A stretch of DNA of 64,000 nt from assembly GCA_902760595.1 (NCBI GenBank), contig CACWHI010000001.1, positions 1 through 64,000 on the forward strand, given 5' to 3'. Positions 35,787-43,120 of this stretch are shown here, piece after piece (positions within the stretch are counted from its first letter, which is position 1; every line of letters begins with the position of its first letter). The notes beneath the pieces were generated by a model that saw only the letters and a list, made by a program, of their open reading frames with translations, did no database searches and was not told where the DNA came from. The stretch is from an uncultured Eubacteriales bacterium. GTDB taxonomy: Bacteria > Bacillota > Clostridia > Christensenellales > Aristaeellaceae. The translations under genes and the position numbers were made by a program.

Positions 35787-37046
35787 TTAGTCCAGGAAGG
35801 TGATATTGTCCTTGTTGAAGACACGGATGCAGTAGTTACCGTCATACTGGTGCACGAAGCCGTGCACGTTGATGACATGATCGCCGATCTCCTGATCCGG
35901 CAGCGCAGAGGCATATGCTTTGATGAACTCTTCGCCGCAGTCGGACATTTCGAGACAGTAGAGGCCGTTGATATCGTTGTCCACGACCTCGGCGTAGCCG
36001 CTGAAGGATACGGAAGTATCCAGCAGCAGATATGCGAGATCCCAGGTCACAGCGCCTTCATCGGTCTCAATGACTTTTTCAGTCTCGAAGGCGTCTGAAT
36101 CGATCTGCGTCCAGGCGGGCTCATGCCCCTGGCTGACGACCTGGATGTTGCCGGGATCATCCGGCTTCATCATGCGGTAGGTCATGCCGGAGACCTGCCA
36201 GGCCTGGCCGGCTTCATAGTACTGCATGGTGCCGATGATGCGGGCTTCATTGCCGATCCTCAGCACTTCCAGTCCGCCGCCGCTCATGTTGAAGCCATAA
36301 TAGGCGGGCAGACCGTAGTACATTTCTGTTTCCGGATCATAGCTTTCCAGATACACCGTATTGCTGTGGTTCGCGGTGATGACGGCTGTGAAGGCGACCT
36401 TCTTGCCCTCGTATTCCTCCGGATTCAGGCGCAGCTCGCGCAGCGTGACCTCGATCGCGTCACCGTAAAAGAAGTCTGGATCCGGTTGACCGGAATAGAT
36501 GTTCTTCTTGAGCGCCCGTGCGCTGGCAATGGCAGCCATGCAGGTATCGCCGTAACGGTTCTGCGCGGAGGAATTGGCGATGGCCAGCCCGTTCTGCAGC
36601 AACTCGATGTTCAGATTGCGGTAGGCTGTTTCCCCGGGCGGCTGGTACCAGACCCATACGAGATAGCGGCTTCCGGTCGTATCCCGATTCCAAGTGGCCG
36701 TATCCGATTCGATCAGGATCTTTTCGGCGCTCTGCAGTCTTTCACGGGTGAACCGGGTGGCGGCCTTGCCGTATTCCTCGATCTTGCCGCTGGATTCCGG
36801 GGTGTTGCAGCCGATGTACCGGGCCTTCAGGATGCCGTTGTCCGGCCAGCCGGGAATGGAAAAGTGCGTCGTGTCTCCATCGACATAGAGGTATACGGTG
36901 GCTTCGGCCTGCAGCGTCTGGCCGGCGGTATCAGGCTGCACAGCGGCTGCGTAATCGGTCTCAGCGGTCTCTGCCGCGGCTCCGGCACAGCTGAACAGGA
37001 TCAGCAGTGCCAGGAGCATCAGGCATAAAACGTTTTGACGTTTCAC
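35787..37046 (-). CDS. Secreted staphylococcal-nuclease-like protein with C-terminal OB-like domains
   Basis: About 419 residues starting at a GTG (37046) four bases after the upstream stop. A signal peptide (MKRQNVLCLMLLALLILFS) precedes a thermonuclease (SNase) domain, about residues 45-175. Comparing with the S. aureus enzyme, the metal residues are Asp56 and Asp58 (VDGDTTHF), and Arg76, Glu84 (RYIGCNTPES) and Arg127 correspond to the catalytic Arg35, Glu43 and Arg87; the calcium ligand Asp40 is replaced by Asn81. It should hydrolyse DNA or RNA outside the cell. Two more beta-rich, OB-like segments follow (about 185-300 and 340-419). It lies in an operon behind an ABC importer and before the OB-repeat protein, which suggests that digestion products are captured and imported. 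Confidence 0.8.
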   Translation of the reverse strand: MKRQNVLCLMLLALLILFSCAGAAAETAETDYAAAVQPDTAGQTLQAEATVYLYVDGDTTHFSIPGWPDNGILKARYIGCNTPESSGKIEEYGKAATRFTRERLQSAEKILIESDTATWNRDTTGSRYLVWVWYQPPGETAYRNLNIELLQNGLAIANSSAQNRYGDTCMAAIASARALKKNIYSGQPDPDFFYGDAIEVTLRELRLNPEEYEGKKVAFTAVITANHSNTVYLESYDPETEMYYGLPAYYGFNMSGGGLEVLRIGNEARIIGTMQYYEAGQAWQVSGMTYRMMKPDDPGNIQVVSQGHEPAWTQIDSDAFETEKVIETDEGAVTWDLAYLLLDTSVSFSGYAEVVDNDINGLYCLEMSDCGEEFIKAYASALPDQEIGDHVINVHGFVHQYDGNYCIRVFNKDNITFLD

Positions 37047-37050
37047 GGCC

Positions 37051-38433
37051 TTACAGGCTGTAGTTGCACTTTTCCACAGCTTCGTTGAAGGCCTTCTGGA
37101 TCTCGGCGTCAACATCGGTGCCGTCGGGGATGGTCAGGCACTTGGTCAGCAGGCCGGCGACCTCGTCACGGGCGGTGGAGGAGCCGTTGAACGCGGGAGA
37201 GGTGTAGTAGGCGTCTTCCTGCTCAAGGCAGACCTTGGCGCTCAGGGCGGACACGTAGTCGCCGCCGTCGGCCTTCGCCAGGAATTCAGCGTAAGCGGGG
37301 TTCTGGGCCACGGACTTGATGACCGGCACATAACCGGAGGCCATGGAGAACTCAGCCTGGAAGTCAACAGTGGTGGTCAGGTACTTCACGAACAGCCAGG
37401 AAGCGATCATTTCCTGCTCGTTGGCCTTCTTGAAGATGCAGACGCTGGGGCCCTGGGAGATGACCTTGCGGTTGTCGGGATTTGCCTGGGGGATGGTGGC
37501 GATGCCCACTTCGAAGGGATAGTTGCCGTCATCGCCCTTGGCGGGACGCTGGTAGGTAGCACCGGCGGAGGAGCCGATGGACATGTAGCTCTTGATCTCG
37601 GAGGTGGAGGTGAACAGGCCGGAGGTGTAGGCGCCGTACAGCTTCTGGGTGGTCAGATAGCCTTCCTGGTACCACTCGCGGAATTCCTTGATGAAGGCCT
37701 GGTTTTCAGGCGTGTTGAACAGGAAATGGTCGCCGGTGGCGCTGGTGTAGGGCGTGCCGAGCTGCTCGGTCATGGTGATGAACCAGTTGCCTTCGGAGTC
37801 ATAGCCCAGCGGGATGGACATGGGGTCGATGGCCAGGATCTTCTCGCAGACCTCAGCGACCTCGTCCCAGGTGGTGGGGACCTTCAGACCGTTGGCGTCG
37901 AAGAAGGTCTTGTTGTAATAGAGGACCTCGGTGGACTTGGAGAGCGGCATAGTGTACATCTTGCCGTCGCCGAACTGCAGGCCTTCATTGTAGTAGCCTT
38001 CGATGAAGTCGGCCTTCTGCTCCGCGGTCAGGCCCAGGATCTCGGTGGTGCCGTCCGCGCGGGTGACTTCGGCAGTGCTGTCGATGTAGCCGTCCAGGGT
38101 CTGCACGGCCTTGGCCAGGTTGTACAGGGCCACATGGTCCGGATAGCAGTAGGCGATGTTGGGCTGGGTGCCGACGGTGATCTCGGTGGATACCTGATCG
38201 CGCACGTCGTCATAGCTGCCCACGGAGGTATACTGCACATGGATGTTCGGATACAGCTTGTTGAACTCAGCGATGTACTGGTCCACCACGGTCGTCAGGT
38301 TGCTGCCCATCGTGTGATAGAAGGTGATGGTGACTTCGCTGCCGTCATAGGCGGGAGCGGATTCGGCGGACGCGATGCCGGCGATGCCCAGCAGCATCAT
38401 GAGCGCCAGGAGCAGGGATACAAGCTTATTCAT
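37051..38433 (-). CDS. ABC importer substrate-binding protein (copy B)
   Basis: About 460 residues, family-1 solute-binding protein. Signal peptide MNKLVSLLLALMMLLGIAG with cleavage near ASA; I see no lipobox cysteine, so unlike copy A it appears soluble or attached through another contact. Starts at 38433 (GGAAGGAAGG upstream). Fold markers are VTITFYHTMGSN, FNKLYPNIHVQY, YPDHVALYN and ISQGPSVCIF, several shared with the copy A binding protein. Ligand unknown; UgpB-type glycerol-3-phosphate binders and oligosaccharide binders belong to the same broad family. It follows the permeases and precedes the nuclease-like gene. Confidence 0.88.
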   Translation of the reverse strand: MNKLVSLLLALMMLLGIAGIASAESAPAYDGSEVTITFYHTMGSNLTTVVDQYIAEFNKLYPNIHVQYTSVGSYDDVRDQVSTEITVGTQPNIAYCYPDHVALYNLAKAVQTLDGYIDSTAEVTRADGTTEILGLTAEQKADFIEGYYNEGLQFGDGKMYTMPLSKSTEVLYYNKTFFDANGLKVPTTWDEVAEVCEKILAIDPMSIPLGYDSEGNWFITMTEQLGTPYTSATGDHFLFNTPENQAFIKEFREWYQEGYLTTQKLYGAYTSGLFTSTSEIKSYMSIGSSAGATYQRPAKGDDGNYPFEVGIATIPQANPDNRKVISQGPSVCIFKKANEQEMIASWLFVKYLTTTVDFQAEFSMASGYVPVIKSVAQNPAYAEFLAKADGGDYVSALSAKVCLEQEDAYYTSPAFNGSSTARDEVAGLLTKCLTIPDGTDVDAEIQKAFNEAVEKCNYSL

Positions 38434-38505
38434 CTTGGTTTCCTTCCTTCCATTTGTGGATGTAGTATTGTATGTATCAGGCTTTTGCCAGGATACCGAT
38501 ATCAA

Positions 38506-39408
38506 TCAGCCTTTGATGCCGCTGCGGCTGACGCCGGACATGATATACTTGCGCAGGAACACGAAGACCAGGAACAGGGGGAGCGATACCAGGGCCACAG
38601 CGGCCATCTGTACCGGGTAATTGACATCGCCCGTGGTATCGGTGAAAGCGTTCCTCAAGCCGTTGGTGATCAGGCGGTGGGCTTCGTCATTGGCGACCAG
38701 GCGCGGCCAGATATAGCTGTTCCAGGCGCCCATCATCTTGAGGATCGTGATGGAGATCAGCGTGGGCAGAGACAGGGGCACCATGACCTTCCAGAGGTAT
38801 TTGATGTCGCTGGTGCCGTCCACCTTGGCGGCCAGATACAGTTCGTTCGGGATCTGCAGGAAGTTCTGCCTGAGCAGGTAGATGTAGAACACGCTGACCA
38901 GGAAGGGGACGATCAGTACCGTATAGGTGTTGCGCCACCCCAGGTTGGTGACAGTGGCAAAGTTGGTGATCGTGAACAGCTCACCGGGGATCATCATGGT
39001 AGCCAGGAGCGCCGCGAACAGGAGCTCCTTGCCCTTGAATTCCAGCCGCGCGAAGGCGAAGGCGGACAGCACGGTGATCACCAGGGAGAGCAGGGTGCTC
39101 ACGATGCCGACGATCATGGTGTTCTTGAACAGGGTGCCGAGATTGGCGGTGGTGAAGGCGTCCGCGTAGTTGGTCCACAATACCTGCTGGGGCCAGAAGG
39201 TGGGCGGACTCAGGCGGTACTCCGTCAGGGACTTGAGGGAGGAGTTGATCATCCAGTAGAAGGGGAAGAGTACGATGCCCGCCATGATGAACAGGAACAG
39301 ATAGATGCCTGCTTTCCCCAGGAAGGCGCCGATCTTCTGCTGTATGGAGGTCTTCTGGATATCGCGGGCTTGCATGACCCGTGTGGTTTGCTCTGCCATC
39401 GCACTCAC
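38506..39408 (-). CDS. ABC importer permease, MalG/UgpE type (copy B)
   Basis: A 300-residue, six-span permease with the EAA loop YLAAKVDGTSDIKYLWKVMV and the C-terminus YIMSGVSRSGIKG. Paralogous to 29433-30308. It pairs with the permease immediately upstream on this strand (four-base gap). Confidence 0.9.
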   Translation of the reverse strand: MSAMAEQTTRVMQARDIQKTSIQQKIGAFLGKAGIYLFLFIMAGIVLFPFYWMINSSLKSLTEYRLSPPTFWPQQVLWTNYADAFTTANLGTLFKNTMIVGIVSTLLSLVITVLSAFAFARLEFKGKELLFAALLATMMIPGELFTITNFATVTNLGWRNTYTVLIVPFLVSVFYIYLLRQNFLQIPNELYLAAKVDGTSDIKYLWKVMVPLSLPTLISITILKMMGAWNSYIWPRLVANDEAHRLITNGLRNAFTDTTGDVNYPVQMAAVALVSLPLFLVFVFLRKYIMSGVSRSGIKG

Positions 39409-39412
39409 CTCC

Positions 39413-40357
39413 TCAATAATGAACCCGTTTTTTGCTCACCCAGAGGTTGATCAGCGTGACCACCAGGATGATGCCAAACAGGATCAGGGCGGCGGCACTG
39501 GCGCGCCCCTGGTTGTTGCTGGCCAGGGAATCATAGATCAGCCCGACCATGGTATTCAGCCGGTGCGGGGCATGGACAGGCCCCATGCTCTCACCGTATA
39601 TACCGACGATGCTTGTATATTCCTTGAACCCGGCGATGAAGCCGGTGATGATCACGTAGGCGAGCATCGGGGAGAGGAGCGGGACGGTGATGCGCCACAG
39701 CACGCGCCAGCGGGGGGTGGAATCCACCTTGGCGGCTTCATAGTACTGCTTGTTGATGCTGGTCAGGCCTCCCAGCAGGATGAGGATCTTGAAGGGCAGG
39801 GCGTTCCAGACGATATAGACGATCAGCACGAACATGTTGGCCCAGTAATCCGAGCCGCTGTTGATCCAGTTCACCCAATTGCCGCCGAAGAAGCGGATGA
39901 CGTCGTTGATGATGCCGTAGCTGCTGATCAGCGGCCTGCGGGTGCCTACCGAACCGATCACGTTGAACATGGCGGCAAAGACCATGCCGATGGCGATGGA
40001 GTTGGTGACGTAGGGCAGGAAGAAGATGGTCTGCAGGGCTTTCTGCAGGGGCTTGATGGCATGCAGTGCGACCGCGATCAGCAGGGCGAGCACGGTGGAG
40101 ACCGGCACGGTGATCAGGCACAGCAGCATCGTATTGCGGAGCGCCGATTGGAAATCAGCGTTCTGGGCGACCTTGGTGAAGTTGCCCAGGCCGACACGGA
40201 AGGAGGTCTCGCCGCCGATGTTGGCCAGTCCGCTGTAATCCTCCATGAAGGCCATGGCGACCGTGTTAATGATGGGCCATACGGTGAACACGAGCAGCAG
40301 CACGATCGCCGGTGCCAGGTACAGCCAGGCCTTCCATTGCTGTTTGCTTTCGACCAT
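39413..40357 (-). CDS. ABC importer permease, MalF/UgpA type (copy B)
   Basis: A 314-residue permease with six hydrophobic spans and the EAA loop YEAAKVDSTPRWRVLWRITV. Paralogous to 28529-29419: both begin with a short polar stretch and KAWLYLAPA or KGWLYLLPA, and both end with KKxVHY. Two bases separate it from the ATPase gene. Confidence 0.9.
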   Translation of the reverse strand: MVESKQQWKAWLYLAPAIVLLLVFTVWPIINTVAMAFMEDYSGLANIGGETSFRVGLGNFTKVAQNADFQSALRNTMLLCLITVPVSTVLALLIAVALHAIKPLQKALQTIFFLPYVTNSIAIGMVFAAMFNVIGSVGTRRPLISSYGIINDVIRFFGGNWVNWINSGSDYWANMFVLIVYIVWNALPFKILILLGGLTSINKQYYEAAKVDSTPRWRVLWRITVPLLSPMLAYVIITGFIAGFKEYTSIVGIYGESMGPVHAPHRLNTMVGLIYDSLASNNQGRASAAALILFGIILVVTLINLWVSKKRVHY

Positions 40358-40359
40358 AT

Positions 40360-41466
40360 TTACTTCACCTCACACTCGATGCGCTCCGCGGCGTCGTCAT
40401 GCCTGAACAGGAAGGTCTTGTGCGGCTTCAGTGAATAACGGATCGTGTCGCCTTCGACGGTGATATGCCTGTCGGCATCCTTCAGGGTGCGGATGACAGG
40501 ATTGATGGAGGCTTCGTGACTGCTGAGGAAGCTGGTGGCGTGGCCCATGACCTCGATGTCCCTGAGCTGGCAGACCAGCGGGCCGTCCTCGGCCACGTTG
40601 AAGCCCTCCGGGCGCACGCCGATATAGACCTCCTGGTCGGGCACGCCCGCGGCTTCCAGCACGGCCGCGTCGCCGATGTACACCTTCCCGGCCTGTACCC
40701 TGCCGTTGAACACGTTGATGGGCGGCGTGCCCAGGAAGCGGGCGACGAACAGGTTGGCGGGGTTGTCGTACACATCCTGCGGCTTGCCGATCTGCTGCAC
40801 GAGGCCGGATTTCATGACCACGATGAGGTCGGAAATGCTCATGGCCTCCTCCTGGTCGTGCGTGACGAAGATGGTGGTGATGCCGGTCTCCTTCTGGATG
40901 CGGCGGATCTCCTCGCGGGTCTGCAGGCGCAGGCGCGCGTCCAGGTTGGAGAGCGGCTCGTCCAGCAGCAGCACCCGCGGCATCTTGACCAGGGCGCGGG
41001 CAATGGCCACGCGCTGCTGCTGGCCGCCGGAAAGCTCGCTGGGCTTGCGGTCCAGCAGCTGGTCGATCTGCACCAGCCTGGCCGCCTCGTAGGCGCGCTC
41101 AAGCATCTGCTCCTTCGTGGGCCTGTCCGCGCCCTTCAGGTTCTCCAGCGGGAACATGATGTTCTGCTTGACCGTCATGTGCGGGTAGAGCGCGTAGTTC
41201 TGGAACACCAGGCCGATGCCGCGGTTCTCCGTGGACAGCTCGGTCACGTCGTCGTCTCCGAAGAAGATCTTGCCGCTGCTGGGCTTCAGCAGGCCGCTGA
41301 TCATGTACAGGGTGGTGCTTTTGCCGCAGCCGGAGGGGCCCAGCAGGCCGATCAGCTTGCCGTCCGGGATCTCGAAGTTGAAGCTGTTGACAGCGACGAC
41401 TTCCTCATTGGATCTCTTGTTGCGGCTGGGAAAGATCTTGGTCAGGTTCTGCAGGACGACTTTCAT
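40360..41466 (-). CDS. ABC importer ATPase, UgpC/MsmK/MalK type (copy B)
   Basis: A 368-residue CUT1 ATPase with Walker A GPSGCGKS, signature LSGGQQQRVAIARAL, Walker B VLLLDEPLSNLDA and a TOBE-like C-terminus. The ATPase core is near-identical in long stretches to copy A (27414-28532), while the C-terminal third has diverged. A genome normally shares one such ATPase among importers, so two dedicated copies are notable. The operon order matches copy A. Confidence 0.9.
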   Translation of the reverse strand: MKVVLQNLTKIFPSRNKRSNEEVVAVNSFNFEIPDGKLIGLLGPSGCGKSTTLYMISGLLKPSSGKIFFGDDDVTELSTENRGIGLVFQNYALYPHMTVKQNIMFPLENLKGADRPTKEQMLERAYEAARLVQIDQLLDRKPSELSGGQQQRVAIARALVKMPRVLLLDEPLSNLDARLRLQTREEIRRIQKETGITTIFVTHDQEEAMSISDLIVVMKSGLVQQIGKPQDVYDNPANLFVARFLGTPPINVFNGRVQAGKVYIGDAAVLEAAGVPDQEVYIGVRPEGFNVAEDGPLVCQLRDIEVMGHATSFLSSHEASINPVIRTLKDADRHITVEGDTIRYSLKPHKTFLFRHDDAAERIECEVK

Positions 41467-41494
41467 GGACGCACCGTACCTCCTTCTGTTCGGC

Positions 41495-42256
41495 TCAGTA
41501 GGTTTCCCTGAGCGCTTGCTCCGCGGCGATTTTTTCCTTGTAGGCGATCATGGCTTCGGGGGTATCAAAAATCATCTGGCTCATGTAGTCGACGACGACC
41601 GTGTTGGCCAGAAGATCATGGATCATGGAATTCGTCGGCGTGAAGAACATCACGCCGAGCTCGACGATCAGGATCAGCGCGAGGATGATCGGCGCGATGA
41701 TGCCGATGGCGCCCCAGTAGGTCATCATGATGAGGAGCACCGGGATCATGATCTCGATGGTATACTTGCCTAAAAACGCGCGTACGAACAGCGTCACGGT
41801 GTTCACGCGCACCCCGTCCGTGCGCATCAGCGCGAGGCCGAAGATCTTCTTGCCCAGGGTGCGCCCGTCGCCCAGCTTCAGGGGAAGGACGAACTCCCAC
41901 AGCAGGATGCCCAGCAGGATGGACAGGCTGACGATCAGCTGCGACAGGGTGCGGATCATCTGGTAGGCCTTCATGGCGGTCTCGTCCTGCCTGAGCGCCT
42001 CGTAGGCGGCGTTCAGCTCGGTCAGCTGGTCCTCGGTCAGCGCCTGGTACTCCTCATAGGAGACGTCCAGCTTGACCTGGTACTCGTCCTCGATGCCTCC
42101 GTACCGCGCGGTGAAGGTCTGCTGCCAGCCGTCGTATCCCGTGGCCCAGGAGAGGAGGAACGCGAACAGCACGGTGATCACGCCGGTCAGGATGATGTCA
42201 AACAAAAAAGCGGAGATTCTTTTCCACATGCTGGCCTTCTGCAGATCATACACCAT
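41495..42256 (-). CDS. RDD family membrane protein
   Basis: About 253 residues. The start at 42256 (MVYDLQKASMWKRISAFLFD) is preferred over the frame opening at 42340 because GGGAGG lies 11 bases upstream and the promoter at 42311-42339 would otherwise be inside the gene. The RDD pattern is present: Arg in KRISAFLFDIILTG, then hydrophobic spans and LGDGRTLGKKIFGLAL. RDD proteins are membrane proteins of poorly known role, some proposed as ion transporters. It is the first gene of the copy B importer operon, 28 bases before the ATPase. Confidence 0.75.
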   Translation of the reverse strand: MVYDLQKASMWKRISAFLFDIILTGVITVLFAFLLSWATGYDGWQQTFTARYGGIEDEYQVKLDVSYEEYQALTEDQLTELNAAYEALRQDETAMKAYQMIRTLSQLIVSLSILLGILLWEFVLPLKLGDGRTLGKKIFGLALMRTDGVRVNTVTLFVRAFLGKYTIEIMIPVLLIMMTYWGAIGIIAPIILALILIVELGVMFFTPTNSMIHDLLANTVVVDYMSQMIFDTPEAMIAYKEKIAAEQALRETY

Positions 42257-42310
42257 GCGGAAAATCGCCTCCCTTACGATAAACTCAGGGTCACAAAACA
42301 AGGTGAGTAC

Positions 42311-42339
42311 ATTATACAGAATTATCGCGGGAAAGTCCA
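42311..42339 (-). promoter_or_regulatory. Promoter of the RDD-importer-nuclease operon
   Basis: On the minus strand TGGACT (42334-42339), 17 bases, TATAAT (42311-42316). It would drive the seven genes from 42256 down to 34789, which show no strong internal terminator. Confidence 0.6.
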
Positions 42340-42704
42340 TAATATTACGAAGATTTAAGGATTGGCGCAGGACCGGACGCTCGGACGCGAAAATGGCGTC
42401 CTTTCAGTTTGCAGCGCGAAATATCTGTAGCAAAAACCATCTCGCGCGAAGCGCCGCAACAATTAAAGAAACCTCTGAGGCGGAGCCGAGGGTACGGAAG
42501 CGGCCGCGCCCAGTGGGCGATGAAGGCCGGTGAAGTCCCAGTGAACCACAGAGTATAGAGTGCGGCAGCGCTCTATACGACAATGGTGAACTGGTGAACT
42601 GTGTTTCTTCCGCCACTCATCACTCATCACTCCTCACTCCTCACTCCTCACTCCTCATTCCTCCGTCCTCGCTCCGTCTTCCCTGCCGCGTTGAAACTTC
42701 GCTG
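42340..42704. other. Intergenic region with hairpin and short repeats
   Basis: No convincing gene. It contains an 11-base-pair hairpin (42553-42578, arms GTATAGAGTGC and GCGCTCTATAC, loop GGCA), a duplicated GGTGAACT (about 42584-42600) and a heptamer array annotated separately. No T run follows the hairpin. Confidence 0.5.
42614..42662. repeat. Heptanucleotide tandem array (CACTCMT)
   Basis: Seven head-to-tail units: CACTCAT twice, CACTCCT four times, CATTCCT once, then degenerate CCGTCCT copies. The complementary strand reads AGGAGTG, close to the GGAGTTA/GGAAGTA heptamers at 7985-8012. Confidence 0.9.
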
Positions 42705-42733
42705 TTGCACAAATGAAAAAAAGCGTGTATACT
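42705..42733 (+). promoter_or_regulatory. Promoter of the Asp23-DAK2 operon
   Basis: TTGCAC (42705-42710), 17 bases, TATACT (42728-42733), 37 bases before the Asp23 start. Confidence 0.75.
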
Positions 42734-42769
42734 GTATGCGTATCTTTCTGATGATTGGAGGGCGAAGGT

Positions 42770-43120
42770 ATGGAATGCAAGATTAAGACGGATGTTGGCA
42801 CCATTTATATTTCCGAAGACGTGCTGCTCAAGGTCGTTGGATACGCGGCCCTGGAATGCTACGGGATCGTTGCCATGTCCTCCAAGCGGGCGAAAGACGG
42901 CATCGTGGAATGGCTCGGACGGGAAAACCTGAGCAAGGGCGTGCAGATCCGCATGGTCGACGACCAGCTGAGCGTGGACCTGTACATCGTGGTCGAGTAC
43001 GGCGTTTCCGTGTCCGAGGTCTGCAAGACCATCGTCGAGGTCGTCAAGTACAAGCTGGAAAGCATGACCGGCGTGAAGGTGCGCGGTGTCAACATTTCTG
43101 TGGAAGGAATTCGCGTATAA
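42770..43120 (+). CDS. Asp23/Gls24 family envelope stress response protein (YloU-like)
   Basis: A 116-residue Asp23/Gls24 protein (MECKIKTDVGTIYISEDVL, ending VRGVNISVEGIRV), within the usual size for YloU. Members are membrane-associated or fatty-acid-metabolism-linked proteins with unclear biochemical role. Start at 42770, with GGAGGG eight bases upstream, not the in-frame TTG at 42755. Its stop TAA overlaps the ATG of the DAK2 gene by one base, the conserved yloU-yloV pair. Confidence 0.9.
   Translation: MECKIKTDVGTIYISEDVLLKVVGYAALECYGIVAMSSKRAKDGIVEWLGRENLSKGVQIRMVDDQLSVDLYIVVEYGVSVSEVCKTIVEVVKYKLESMTGVKVRGVNISVEGIRV

Noticed and set aside
42614-42662. CRISPR-like array
   Set aside because: The unit is only seven bases with no spacers and no cas genes nearby, so it is a simple tandem repeat.
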